Source: CAZGAQ01 sp964523405 (GTDB lineage: Bacteria; Planctomycetota; Phycisphaerae; UBA1845; Fen-1342). From it: a stretch of DNA of 58,347 nucleotides. Below, one piece after another: positions 25,961-34,418 of the stretch. Positions within the stretch are counted from its first letter, which is position 1. Each line of letters opens with the position of its first letter. The position numbers and the translations under genes were made by a program. The notes beneath the pieces were generated by a model. That model saw only the letters and a list, made by a program, of their open reading frames with translations, was not told where the DNA came from and did no database searches. Location: contig CAZGAQ010000036.1 of assembly GCA_964523405.1 (NCBI GenBank), positions 1-58,347 on the forward strand, given 5' to 3'.

Positions 25961-27078
25961 GATTCCTCCGTCACAGCGCTCGGCATCACCTGCGGCGCCG
26001 GCTGGCGCCGCTCCAGGCCACCCAGCGCCTGCTGCGGATCCACCAGGCCCTCCGCCTCGGCGACCCGACAGGCCGTCACTTGCGGCCGCGGCGTCCGCCA
26101 CGCCAGCAGCGGCGCACCCGCCATCGTCCCGCAGACCGCCCCCAACATCAGGGCACTCAACATGTCCATCGCATGATACGTGATGATGCACGCGGCGGCC
26201 AGTTCCCGCTCCACCCCCACCAACCCCAGCGCCATGATCCCGAAGTAGTGAAACGTCCCTACATTGCCCGGGGCCGAGGGCAGCATCGCGCTCGCCGCAA
26301 TCAGGCTCATGAGCAGGGGCACAAGCAAGGGCCCAACGCCGATGCCGAACGCCCGCAGCGTCACCAGCAGCGACACCGACAATACCAGCCACAACAACGC
26401 CGTGCTGGCCACAAACGCCGCCAGCGGCTGCCAGTGCCCGGCGCTCGCCAGCCCGCGCGCGAACTTCTCCGCTGCCTCCACCGCGGCCGGCCCCAGCACA
26501 CGCCGCGCCAAACCACGTACGCGCGCCAGCAGCCGCTGTCCCCAGCTCGTGCGCAGCAGCACCACCGGCATCAGCAGTAACAGCCCTGAAACACCGACGA
26601 CGATCCCACTGAAATGCTGCACCGTGCGCGCCGCACCCGGCAACACAAACGACGCGATCAGCACCAGCCCGAACAGCACCAGCAAATCCACCACCCGCGT
26701 GATGACCAGAATGCCCAGCGACTGAATCCGACTCAGATCAGCCAGCCGCCCCAGCGCGTGCGCTCCCACCGCTTCCCCCAGCTTGCCCGGCAGAATCGCA
26801 TTCGCACCCACCCCAATCCCCGCCGCCAGCGCCAGCGCCCCCATCCGTGCCCGCGGATAGCCCCGCAAGATCAGCCGCCACCGCCACGCGCGAAAGAGAA
26901 TCGACGACAGCAAGAGCGACGGCGCCAGGGCCAGCAGCGCCCAGTTCGCGCTCGCCAGCGCAGCCCACGTGAGCTGCCATTCCACCTTGCGGAAGGCCAG
27001 CCAGCCGAACAGGCCGGCCAATGCCAGCCCCAAGATGATGGGCAACCACTTCCGCAGCTTGTCGGCTCCCGTGCCCAC
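25957..27078 (-). CDS. UPF0104/LPG-synthase-type polytopic membrane protein
   Basis: A 373-aa membrane protein with about nine helices. The segment RAWRWRLILRGYPRARMGALALAAG followed by ANAILPGKLGEAVGAHAL and a later SAPGNVGTFHYFGIMAL are hallmarks of the YbhN/UPF0104 family (the transmembrane part of lysylphosphatidylglycerol synthase, without the aminoacyl-transfer domain). These proteins probably flip lipids or lipid-linked sugars. The 3' end overlaps the dehydrogenase gene. A Pro/Glu tail follows the last helix. Confidence 0.85.
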   Translation of the reverse strand: MGTGADKLRKWLPIILGLALAGLFGWLAFRKVEWQLTWAALASANWALLALAPSLLLSSILFRAWRWRLILRGYPRARMGALALAAGIGVGANAILPGKLGEAVGAHALGRLADLSRIQSLGILVITRVVDLLVLFGLVLIASFVLPGAARTVQHFSGIVVGVSGLLLLMPVVLLRTSWGQRLLARVRGLARRVLGPAAVEAAEKFARGLASAGHWQPLAAFVASTALLWLVLSVSLLVTLRAFGIGVGPLLVPLLMSLIAASAMLPSAPGNVGTFHYFGIMALGLVGVERELAAACIITYHAMDMLSALMLGAVCGTMAGAPLLAWRTPRPQVTACRVAEAEGLVDPQQALGGLERRQPAPQVMPSAVTEES

Positions 27079-27098
27079 CCGCTACCCGATCCAGCCTA

Positions 27099-27127
27099 GC
27101 TGTAATCCATTGTTACAGGGGCGTCAA
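27099..27127 (-). promoter_or_regulatory. Possible promoter of the leftward glycan operon
   Basis: Read on the minus strand, TTGACG (27127-27122) and TACAGC (27104-27099) are 17 bases apart and end 20 bases before the start of the UPF0104 gene at 27078. The -35 is strong and the -10 weak. Confidence 0.35.
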
Positions 27128-27313
27128 GGCTTTTTGCCCCCCGCCCGACTCCCGTGTGCAACCCCGGGCATTCGCCTGCACGGTACACTCACCCGCGCAC
27201 CTGCGACTCGCGGCCGCCTGACACTGGCCGTCGCCCGACACGCCGACTAGCATGCGACCCGCTGCAAACGTCGTCCGCCTTCGCCGCGGCACCGTGCGCA
27301 TAGGAGACGCAAC

Positions 27314-29365
27314 TTGGAGGTAACGCTCACCGGTTGGCTGCTCACCCCGGTCGCCGCCCTCGCGATCCTCGCTCTCTTCTGGGCTGCCTTGGTCCTCCTG
27401 CGCGTCGCGCGCCCCGCCGGCCCCCTGAGCGAATCGCTGCTTGCCGCCTCCACCGCCACGCCCCTCGTCCTCTACGCCGAAGTCCAATTACTGTCGCTGT
27501 GCCCGCTTCCACGCCCCCTCGACTGGCTCCCCGCGGCGCACCTGGCCCTCGTCATCCTGCTCTTGATCATCGGCTTCGCAGTCGGCGGCCGCCGCATCTG
27601 GAGCGAAACCTGGCATGCCTTGCGCGCCGGCTTCGTCGGCTGGCTCCGCGCCAGCGGCCTGATTGTCGCGCTCGGCTTCGCCATCTTGGTCATCCTGCTC
27701 GGCCTCTACCTCGCCTGGGGGATGTACTCCGTGCCCACCCTCTGGGACGAGCTCGACTACCACATCCCCATGGCCGTGCAGCCCTGGCACGACGGCCGCG
27801 TCGGCTACGTCGGCAGCGATCAGCCGCAAGCCGATCTCTACCCGCGCGGCGTGGAACTGCTGTGGTACTGGACCCTCCGCTGGACCGGTACCGACCTGCT
27901 CTTCCACCCCACGCAACTCGCCTTCGGCCTGCAGCTCATCCTCGCCGCCTACGTCCTCGCCCGTCGCATGCCCGCGCCCCCCTGGGCCGCCGGAATGGCC
28001 GGCCTGATCATCGGCACCACGCCCATCTTCTACCTGCTCACCACCGGCGGCTACGTGGACGTCGCCCATGCCGCCTCTGTCGTGACCGTCCTCGCCTTCC
28101 TCGCGCCCCCGCGCAATCCGCAGGCGCCACTGACTCAGGACTGGTTTCGTGTCGCCCTCGCCCTCGGCGAAGCCGCCATCGTCAAATATCCTTTCCTGGC
28201 ACTGATCTGTACCGCCTTCGCCCTCGCCCAGACCCTGCTCTGCCGCGTTCATCCCTGGCACGCCTGCCGCACCACGCTGCGCTTCCTCATCACCCGGCGC
28301 GGACTGGCCACACTCGTCGTCCTCGCCGCCGGCTTCCACTGGTACATCAGCCTCGCGCAACGCTACGGCAATCCCTTCTATCCGTTCCGCTTCACGGTGG
28401 CCGGCCACACCTTGCTGCCCGGCATGCACACGCCCGACGGCACCAACTACGGCGGCTACAGCAGCCAGACCAAACCCATCCCCAAAATGTCCCTCCGCGA
28501 ACGCTACTACTACGCCTGGACGGACTTCAAGGCCGGCCTGAACATCGAGAGCTTCGGCACCTTCGGCCCCGTCCTGCCCTGGGCCATCCTCGTCCCCGCA
28601 CTCGCCTTCTGCGTCGCCGCCGTCGTCGCACGCAATTCCTGGCACATTTGCGTGACGGCCCTCGTCCTGTTCTGCCTCGCCTTCACCCCCTCTGCTGTGC
28701 CGCGCTACGGCCTGCCCATGGTCAGCGTCATCATCGTTTGCGCACTGAGCCTGCTTGGCCAACTGCCCGGGCCCGCCGCCACGGGGTGCGCCTGCGCACT
28801 GCTCGTGGCTTGCGTCCCCGGCGCGGAGCACTCCGTGCGCGCCGTCCGCGACGCCTGGCGCTCCGAACTGGCGAGCGCCGATTTCTCCTGGTTCACCCGC
28901 AATCTGTATTGGGCCGAGCGCTACGAAGCCGGCGCTCCAACGTTCGCATCCACCGACATCACCCGCTACATCCGCGACCACGTCGGCGCCGGGAAGGTTC
29001 TCGGCTGGAACGTGCGCACGTTCCCCGCCCTGCTCTTCAACCGCCACTGGTCCAATCCCGTCCGCCACCTGCCTGGCCCCGCACGCGAGTTCTGGCCCGG
29101 CAGCGCCGCCGACCTTACCCCCCTGACCGCCGAAGAGCTCGACGCCTGGTGCCGCCAGCTCAAGGAGGTCAATCCCGACTTCGTCCTCCTCTACGTCGGT
29201 TCCTACTACGGCGTCCATCTCGGCACCCACCCCCAGCTCGGCTATCGCGTCGCATTCCAGGACTACGCCGCGCGCGGCCGCTATGCCATGGTCCTTTTCG
29301 AGCGCATTCCCGCTGACTCGCAACCCGCCACCGCGCCGGCGTCTGCGCCCGCGTCCGCACCCTGA
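27314..29365 (+). CDS. Polytopic GT-C family glycosyltransferase (ArnT/GT39-like)
   Basis: A 683-aa protein with about eleven to thirteen membrane helices. The first external loop contains LWDELDYHIPM, matching the acidic D-E/D-x motif in loop 1 of GT39/GT83 polyprenyl-phosphate-sugar transferases, followed by another loop (YPRGVELLWYW). Such enzymes move sugars from lipid carriers onto acceptors outside the cell. The TTG start at 27314 is chosen because an AGGAGA site lies 6 bases upstream and no ATG/GTG lies in the first 150 codons at a better place. The C-terminus is Ala/Pro-rich. The acceptor is unknown. Confidence 0.75.
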   Translation: MEVTLTGWLLTPVAALAILALFWAALVLLRVARPAGPLSESLLAASTATPLVLYAEVQLLSLCPLPRPLDWLPAAHLALVILLLIIGFAVGGRRIWSETWHALRAGFVGWLRASGLIVALGFAILVILLGLYLAWGMYSVPTLWDELDYHIPMAVQPWHDGRVGYVGSDQPQADLYPRGVELLWYWTLRWTGTDLLFHPTQLAFGLQLILAAYVLARRMPAPPWAAGMAGLIIGTTPIFYLLTTGGYVDVAHAASVVTVLAFLAPPRNPQAPLTQDWFRVALALGEAAIVKYPFLALICTAFALAQTLLCRVHPWHACRTTLRFLITRRGLATLVVLAAGFHWYISLAQRYGNPFYPFRFTVAGHTLLPGMHTPDGTNYGGYSSQTKPIPKMSLRERYYYAWTDFKAGLNIESFGTFGPVLPWAILVPALAFCVAAVVARNSWHICVTALVLFCLAFTPSAVPRYGLPMVSVIIVCALSLLGQLPGPAATGCACALLVACVPGAEHSVRAVRDAWRSELASADFSWFTRNLYWAERYEAGAPTFASTDITRYIRDHVGAGKVLGWNVRTFPALLFNRHWSNPVRHLPGPAREFWPGSAADLTPLTAEELDAWCRQLKEVNPDFVLLYVGSYYGVHLGTHPQLGYRVAFQDYAARGRYAMVLFERIPADSQPATAPASAPASAP

Positions 29366-29382
29366 CCCCCTCACCCCGGTCG

Positions 29383-29411
29383 TTTCACCCGGTACTCTGG
29401 CGCCGTATAAT
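29383..29411 (+). promoter_or_regulatory. Promoter before thiS
   Basis: A perfect TATAAT is at 29406-29411, with TTTCAC at 29383-29388, 17 bases before it. The thiS start is 19 bases downstream of the -10, so the leader is very short. No TPP riboswitch-like structure fits in that space. Confidence 0.5.
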
Positions 29412-29430
29412 CCGCGCTGGAGTTCGACCC

Positions 29431-29631
29431 ATGGAAATCTACGTCAACGGTGAACCAACCACGGTGCCTGACGGCAACACCGTCACCGACCTGCTCGCCC
29501 GCTACGCGCTCACCCCGGAGCGCGTCGCCGTCGAGATCAACCAGGCGCTGGTCCGCCGCGCCACGTTCACCGCGATGACGCTCAAGAGCGGCGATCGCGT
29601 CGAGATCGTCACGCTCGTCGGAGGTGGCTAG
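29431..29631 (+). CDS. thiS: Sulfur carrier protein ThiS
   Basis: A 66-aa beta-grasp protein ending in Gly-Gly-Gly (VTLVGGG). The C-terminal Gly-Gly is adenylated and converted to thiocarboxylate, and it delivers sulfur for the thiazole ring of thiamine. MEIYVNGE at the start and D-R-V-E-I-V near the end are standard. It overlaps the first base of thiG, its usual partner. Confidence 0.94.
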   Translation: MEIYVNGEPTTVPDGNTVTDLLARYALTPERVAVEINQALVRRATFTAMTLKSGDRVEIVTLVGGG

Positions 29632-30470
29632 TGGACCTCGCCCCGCTCAAAATCGCCGACTTCAACATCCGCTCCCGCCTCTTCGTCGGCACCGGCAAGT
29701 ACCTGAAGGGCGGCGAGCCCGACTACGAACTCATGCGCAACGCGCTCGCCGCCTCCGGCTGCCAGGTCGTCACCGTCGCCGTCCGCCGCGAACGCCTCAT
29801 CGACAAGCAGGGCCGCAGTCTCCTCGACTTCCTCGACCTCACCCGCTACACCATCCTCCCCAACACCGCCGGCTGCTTCTGCGCCGAAGACGCCATCCGC
29901 GCCGCCCGCCTCGGCCGCGAACTCCTCGAAGGCCTCGGCAACCCCGGCTCGCGCTGGGTCAAGCTCGAAGTCCTCGGCGACAAGAAGACCCTGCTCCCCG
30001 ACCCCATGGAAACCCTCAAGGCCGCCGAAGTCCTGCTCAAAGAAGGCTTCATCGTCCTGGCCTACGCCAACGACGACCCCATCCTCTGCCAGCGCCTCAA
30101 GGCCGCCGGCTGCGCCAGCGTCATGCCCCTCGGCTCCCCCATCGGCAGCGGCCAGGGCATCCTCAATCCCAACAACATTCGCATCGTCCTCGAGCAGCTC
30201 AAGGGCGACGACCCGACTTACCCCGTCATCGTCGATGCCGGCGTCGGAACCGCTTCGGACGTCTCCATCGCTATGGAGCTCGGCGCCGATGGCGTCCTCC
30301 TCAACACCGGCATCGCCAGCGCCCGTGACCCCGTTATGATGGCCACCGCCATGGCCAATGCCCTCGCCGCCGGCTACTTCGCCTACCGCGCCGGCCGCAT
30401 CCCCCGCAAGCTCTACGCGACGGCCTCGTCGCCCATGGAGGGTCGCATTGCGCCGGTCTCCGCCACATGA
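29631..30470 (+). CDS. thiG: Thiazole synthase ThiG
   Basis: A 279-aa TIM-barrel enzyme that condenses 1-deoxyxylulose 5-phosphate, dehydroglycine/iminoglycine and ThiS-thiocarboxylate into thiamine thiazole. Conserved parts seen are SRLFVGTGKY, LLPNTAGC-type NTAGCFCAEDA, WVKLEVLGDKKTLLPD with the Schiff-base Lys, AAGCASVMPLGSPIGSG and VIVDAGVGTASD, ending with NTGIA. Start is GTG 29631, which shares a base with the thiS stop codon. It is followed by an overlapping membrane-protein gene. A ThiF/ThiO/ThiH partner is not in the window. Confidence 0.95.
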   Translation: MDLAPLKIADFNIRSRLFVGTGKYLKGGEPDYELMRNALAASGCQVVTVAVRRERLIDKQGRSLLDFLDLTRYTILPNTAGCFCAEDAIRAARLGRELLEGLGNPGSRWVKLEVLGDKKTLLPDPMETLKAAEVLLKEGFIVLAYANDDPILCQRLKAAGCASVMPLGSPIGSGQGILNPNNIRIVLEQLKGDDPTYPVIVDAGVGTASDVSIAMELGADGVLLNTGIASARDPVMMATAMANALAAGYFAYRAGRIPRKLYATASSPMEGRIAPVSAT

Positions 30471-31008
30471 CCGCGACTCCGTCCCCGGTGACGAAGTCAT
30501 CGCCGCGGTCCTCCCCGCCGAGCGCCCGCCCGCGGGACCACCCTGCCCCGTCGACCGCCTCCCGCGCCGCCGCCGCAACCAGCTCTGCATCTGGATCATC
30601 GCCCTCGGCCTGCTGAACTACCTCGTCTACACGCTCAGCTACGCCGCCCTCGGCGGCGACGCCCACAACGGCTATATCAAGCACCACACCGACCCCGACG
30701 GCCACCCGCGCATCAGCTACATCGTCCGCGGCCATTACGTCCGCAACCTCGAAGGCCTCGAATCCGAAGTCAGCCGCTCCGTCTGGATCTACAGCTACCT
30801 CCACTCCATCACCGTCCCCCTGACCTCCGGCGCCCTCATCATCAGCATGCTCGTCCTCGCCCGTCCGCACATCCTCGCCACCATGCGCTCCGGCTGGATC
30901 CGCGGCGAAACCTTCGTCGCCGCCTTCGGCACCGTCGTCATCCTCGGCTCCCTGGCCGTCACCATCCTCTTCATCACCCACTTTGTCGCCCAGCTCTGCG
31001 GGCCGTGA
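30448..31008 (+). CDS. Small membrane protein, unknown function, overlaps thiG
   Basis: I do not recognise this protein. It has a Pro/Arg-rich N-terminus, one helix near residues 47-66, an extracytoplasmic middle with GHYVRNLEGLESEVSRSVW, and two helices in the C-terminal part. I place the start at TTG 30448 because GGAGGG ends 6 bases before it, and no ATG or GTG lies further down before the first helix. This gives 186 aa and a 23-base overlap with thiG. The gene ends 10 bases before the helicase start, so the set thiS-thiG-this-helicase is probably one transcript. Confidence 0.7.
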   Translation: MRRSPPHDRDSVPGDEVIAAVLPAERPPAGPPCPVDRLPRRRRNQLCIWIIALGLLNYLVYTLSYAALGGDAHNGYIKHHTDPDGHPRISYIVRGHYVRNLEGLESEVSRSVWIYSYLHSITVPLTSGALIISMLVLARPHILATMRSGWIRGETFVAAFGTVVILGSLAVTILFITHFVAQLCGP

Positions 31009-31018
31009 GGGGGCGCCC

Positions 31019-33145
31019 ATGTCCGTAACCGACTGGCTCGACCCAGCCGGCCTCATCGCCCAACGCCTCCCCGGCTACGAGGTCCGCCCTCAGCAGCGCA
31101 CCATGGCCGAAGCCATCAACCGCGCCTTCGAAACCGAACGCCACCTCGCCGTCGAGGCCGGCACCGGCGTCGGCAAAACCTTCGCCTACCTCCTCCCCGC
31201 CATCGACCAGATCGTCCACCACCAGAAGCGCGTCGTCGTCAGCACCCACACCATCGCCCTCCAGGAACAACTCATCCACAAAGACATCCCGTTCCTGAAG
31301 GACGCCCTCGGCCTCCAGTTCAACGCCGAACTCGTCAAAGGCCGTAACAACTACCTCAGCCTCCGCCGCCTCAAAGGCACCAGCGAGAAACAGAATTCCC
31401 TCTTCAACAACCTCTTCCTGCGCAACAGCCTCCACGCCCTCGAAGACTGGGCCTACGAAACCCAGGACGGCTCCCTCGCCGACCTCCCCGATCAGCCCCC
31501 CTTCGAACTCTGGGACAAGGTCCGCAGCGACCACGGCAACTGCCTCGGCCGCCGCTGCCCCACCTACACCGAGTGCTTCTATCAACGCGCCCGCCGCCGC
31601 GCCGAAGCCGCCGACCTCCTCGTCGTCAACCACGCCCTCCTCATCGCCGATCTCGTCCTCCGCCGCGACAGCGCCAGCGTCCTTCCCGACTACGAATTCG
31701 TCATCCTCGACGAGGCCCATACCCTCGAAACCGTCGCCACCGACCAGTTCGGCGCCAGCATCTCCAGCGGCCAGGTCCAACACCTCCTCTCCGGCCTCTT
31801 CAACGAACGCACCGGCAAAGGCTTCCTCGCCCACATCCCCGACGAAGCCGGCCGCCGCGCCGTCCTCGCCGCCGCCTCCGCCTGCACCGAATTCTTCGAC
31901 CAACTGCAGAACTGGTTCCGTCTGCGCGGCCGCTCGAATGGCCGCCTCGTCGCCCCGCCCGACGTCCACAACAACCTTTCGCCCGCGCTCAACGACATGG
32001 TCAAAACGCTCGAGCCGCTCAAGAAATCCCTCCCGCGCGAAGAGGACAAGTACGAACTCGGCTCCAGCCTCGACCGCGCTGCCGCCCTCGCCCAGTCCCT
32101 CGAAGGCCTCCTCAGCCAGTCCTACGACGAGCACGTGTACTGGGTCGAAGCCGAGACCGGCCGCGCCGCCAAGGTCGCCCTCTGCAGCGCCCCGCTCGAC
32201 GTCGCCGCCCTCCTACACGAACTCCTCTTCAGCAAGGCCCGCAGCGCCATCCTCACCAGCGCCACCCTCGCCACCGGCGCCACCACCCCTCCCTCTCAGG
32301 GCGGGGTCGGGGGAGGGTTGAGACTTACGAATGCGGAAGACTCGAACCCCCCTCCCTCCCAGGGAGGGGCTAGGGGAGGGTCGAAGCGCTCCACTTCGGA
32401 AGACCGCAACCCCCCGACAGTCCCCCCTTCCAGGGCGAACGGTACAGCCACCCCCACCCCCTTCGACTACCTCCTCGCCCGCCTCGGCGCCACCGACGCC
32501 GACACCCTCCAGCTCGGCTCCCCCTTCAACTTCGCCGAGCAGGTCACCATCTACGTCGAAGCCGGCCTGCCCGACCCCGCCTCTACCGCCGAATTCACCG
32601 CCGCCGCCGGCCGCGCCGTCGTCCACTACCTCCGCCAAACCGCCGGGCGCGCTTTCGTCCTCTTCACCAGCTACAAAATGCTCAACGACATCGCCGGCGC
32701 CGCGCGCGACGAACTCGCCGCCGAGGGCTACACCTTCCTCGTCCAGGGCGAGTCCCTCCCACGCTCGAAGATGCTCGAGAAATTCCGCGAAACCCCGCTG
32801 GCCGTCATCTTCGGAACCGACAGCTTCTGGCAGGGCGTCGACGTCATCGGCGAGGCCCTCTCCAACGTCATCATCGTCAAGCTCCCCTTCGCCGTCCCCG
32901 ACCGCCCCACGGTCGAGGCCAAAATCGACCTCATCCGCCGCCGCGGCGGCAACCCCTTCAACGACTACCAGCTCCCCGAGGCCATCCTCAAGTTCCGCCA
33001 AGGCTTCGGCCGCCTCATCCGCAGCCGCACCGACCGCGGCATCGTCGTCCTCCTCGACCCCCGCGTCGTCCGCAAACCCTACGGCCGCCGCTTCCTCGCC
33101 AGCCTCCCCCCCTGCCCCGTCGAAACCCTCACCCGCCCGTGGTAA
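31019..33145 (+). CDS. DinG-type ATP-dependent DNA helicase with repeat-derived insertion
   Basis: A 708-aa superfamily 2 helicase of the XPD/DinG type. Walker A AGTGVGKT is at residues 47-54, DEAH at 231-234, and the C-terminal motifs include FGTDSFWQGVDV and KFRQGFGRLIRS. DinG unwinds D-loops and RNA:DNA hybrids using an [4Fe-4S] cluster. Here three cluster cysteines stand at C175, C180 and C186 with normal spacing, but the first is Ser114 in NNYLSLRRL. Between TLATG and FDYLLARLG, residues about 423-478 are a Pro/Gly/Ser insertion encoded by two interspersed repeat units (32286-32410). ATG 31019 is chosen for its GAGGGGG site. Helicase family certain; cluster occupancy doubtful. Confidence 0.88.
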   Translation: MSVTDWLDPAGLIAQRLPGYEVRPQQRTMAEAINRAFETERHLAVEAGTGVGKTFAYLLPAIDQIVHHQKRVVVSTHTIALQEQLIHKDIPFLKDALGLQFNAELVKGRNNYLSLRRLKGTSEKQNSLFNNLFLRNSLHALEDWAYETQDGSLADLPDQPPFELWDKVRSDHGNCLGRRCPTYTECFYQRARRRAEAADLLVVNHALLIADLVLRRDSASVLPDYEFVILDEAHTLETVATDQFGASISSGQVQHLLSGLFNERTGKGFLAHIPDEAGRRAVLAAASACTEFFDQLQNWFRLRGRSNGRLVAPPDVHNNLSPALNDMVKTLEPLKKSLPREEDKYELGSSLDRAAALAQSLEGLLSQSYDEHVYWVEAETGRAAKVALCSAPLDVAALLHELLFSKARSAILTSATLATGATTPPSQGGVGGGLRLTNAEDSNPPPSQGGARGGSKRSTSEDRNPPTVPPSRANGTATPTPFDYLLARLGATDADTLQLGSPFNFAEQVTIYVEAGLPDPASTAEFTAAAGRAVVHYLRQTAGRAFVLFTSYKMLNDIAGAARDELAAEGYTFLVQGESLPRSKMLEKFRETPLAVIFGTDSFWQGVDVIGEALSNVIIVKLPFAVPDRPTVEAKIDLIRRRGGNPFNDYQLPEAILKFRQGFGRLIRSRTDRGIVVLLDPRVVRKPYGRRFLASLPPCPVETLTRPW
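32286..32410. repeat. Two C/G-rich hairpin repeat units inside the helicase gene
   Basis: Two units of 61-63 bp, 32286-32346 and 32348-32410, each begin with a CCCTCCCT...AGGG hairpin followed by GGGGAGGGT and end in CGGAAGAC then ACCCCC. A third start (CCCCCGACAGTCCCC) is degraded. The hairpin core is shared with the intergenic copy at 7923. The units stay in frame and add about 55 residues to the protein. Confidence 0.8.
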
Positions 33146-33152
33146 TTCGTTG

Positions 33153-33174
33153 CGTCAGGCCTCCGTGCCTGACG
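33153..33174. repeat. Short hairpin repeat (CGTCAGGC family), copy 1
   Basis: CGTCAGGC (33153-33160), a 6-base loop, then GCCTGACG (33167-33174). A second copy is at 34217-34238 with loop GTCCCT instead of CTCCGT. It comes just after the helicase stop and could serve as its terminator. Confidence 0.65.
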
Positions 33175-33179
33175 AACAC

Positions 33180-33256
33180 GTAGGGCAGGTTGCGCGGCCG
33201 CCAAACACCCCGCGACTCGCTGAAACCCCGTGCATGCGTTACGCCGCAACCTGCCG
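33180..33256. repeat. 77-bp inverted-repeat element, copy 2
   Basis: Ends GGCAGGTTGCG (33184-33194) and CGCAACCTGCC (33245-33255) are a perfect 11-bp inverted repeat, as in copies at 9391, 34115 and 34419. The interior differs from copy to copy. Confidence 0.85.
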
Positions 33257-33264
33257 CCCCCTTC

Positions 33265-33297
33265 GTTTTCACGTTTTCACCTTTTCGCGTTTTCACG
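33265..33297. repeat. TTTTCAC short tandem repeat, copy 1
   Basis: Four imperfect units with 8-9-base periodicity (TTTTCACG, TTTTCACC, TTTTCGCG, TTTTCACG). A second copy is at 35231-35263. Not coding. Confidence 0.7.
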
Positions 33298-33316
33298 CCC
33301 CCCTCACCCGCGCCCA

Positions 33317-33322
33317 TATAAT
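33317..33322 (+). promoter_or_regulatory. Perfect -10 box before the PhnP-like gene
   Basis: TATAAT ends 28 bases before the GTG start at 33351. No strong -35 is visible at 16-18 bases. It resembles the boxes at 6044 and 29406. Confidence 0.45.
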
Positions 33323-33350
33323 CCGCCAACGTCGGCAACCTGGAGTCCTC

Positions 33351-34118
33351 GTGTCCGTCCGCCTCACTATCCTCGGCTCCGGCACTTCGCATGGCATCCC
33401 CATGATCGCCTGCCCCTGCGCCGTGTGTACGTCGCCGGACCCGCACGATCACCGCACGCGCACCAGCGTCCTCGTCAGTTTCGATGACCACCACGTGCTC
33501 ATCGACACCGCCCCCGAGCTCCGCCTCCAGTGCCTCGCCAATAACGTCACGCGCGTCGACGCCGTCCTCTACACGCACGCCCACGCCGACCACATCGTCG
33601 GCCTCGACGACGTCCGCCGCTTCAACGACATCCTCGGCGGCCCGCTCAACATCTACGCCAACGCCCCCACGCTGCAGCGCCTGCAGACCATGTTCAGCTA
33701 CGCCTTCACCGACGACCCCGACTACCCCAGCGCGAAGCCCGTCCTCCGCCCCGTAGAGCTGAACGGCCCCTTTGCCCTCTTCGGCCGCGAGATCATCCCG
33801 ATTCCCTACGCCCACGGCCCGACGACCGTCCTCGGCTTCCGCATCGGCAACATCGCCTACTGCCCCGACTGCAACGGCATCCCCCCGGCCTCGCGCGCCC
33901 TGCTCGAAGGTCTCGACGTTCTCGTGCTCGATGCCCTGCGCCGCCGCCCGCACCCCACGCACTTCAATCTCGACGAAGCGATCGTGGAGGCGCGCCGCAT
34001 CGGCGCTCGCCGCACGTACTTCACCCACATCGCCCACGAACTCCCCCACGCCGCCACCAACGCCGCCCTCCCCCCAACCTTCGAACTCGCCTACGACGGC
34101 CTCGTCTGCGAAACGTAG
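33351..34118 (+). CDS. PhnP-like metallo-beta-lactamase-fold hydrolase
   Basis: A 255-aa metallohydrolase. ILGSGTSHGIPMIAC opens it, followed by CPCAVC, DTAPELRLQCL, and the THAHADHIVGLDD metal site (HxHxDH), then a final HIAHEL His region. This is the PhnP/YcbJ subgroup of the lactamase fold, cyclic or phosphodiester hydrolases acting on small molecules. In this subgroup CPCAVC-type cysteines bind an extra zinc. Start GTG 33351 has a GGAG site. The stop codon TAG is the first part of the 78-bp repeat at 34115, so the repeat determines the protein end. Substrate unknown. Confidence 0.85.
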   Translation: MSVRLTILGSGTSHGIPMIACPCAVCTSPDPHDHRTRTSVLVSFDDHHVLIDTAPELRLQCLANNVTRVDAVLYTHAHADHIVGLDDVRRFNDILGGPLNIYANAPTLQRLQTMFSYAFTDDPDYPSAKPVLRPVELNGPFALFGREIIPIPYAHGPTTVLGFRIGNIAYCPDCNGIPPASRALLEGLDVLVLDALRRRPHPTHFNLDEAIVEARRIGARRTYFTHIAHELPHAATNAALPPTFELAYDGLVCET

Positions 34119-34192
34119 GGCAGGTTGCGCGTACACCGGAACCCCCTCGCTCGCCTGCGAATCCCCCGGTCACGGCAATCCGCAACCTGCCG
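34115..34192. repeat. 78-bp inverted-repeat element, copy 3
   Basis: Ends GGCAGGTTGCG (34119-34129) and CGCAACCTGCC (34181-34191). It overlaps the end of the PhnP-like gene: the TAG of its opening GTAGGG is the stop codon. Confidence 0.85.
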
Positions 34193-34216
34193 CCATTGCG
34201 CCGCGCCGCCGCGTAG

Positions 34217-34238
34217 CGTCAGGCGTCCCTGCCTGACG
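34217..34238. repeat. Short hairpin repeat (CGTCAGGC family), copy 2
   Basis: CGTCAGGC (34217-34224) and GCCTGACG (34231-34238) with a 6-base loop; same stem as at 33153. It lies 25 bases after copy 3 of the 78-bp element, while copy 1 lies 6 bases before copy 2 of that element. Confidence 0.65.
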
Positions 34239-34418
34239 AAGCCCGCCGCCGCGCCACGCCTGTCCCACGCGCAGCGTGCCTCGTCATCCGGAAGGAGTCG
34301 CCGCTCCCCCCAACCGTCATTCCAAAGGAGTATAGCGACTGAGGAATCCGCCCCCGATCGACGCGCGCCGCCGACGAACCGCCGCGCCGCCCTCAACAGC
34401 CGACTCGGGCTCCAGAAC

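Noticed and set aside
29341..29430. TPP riboswitch before thiS
   Set aside because: The leader after the -10 box is under 20 bases, too short for the aptamer, and the upstream sequence is coding.
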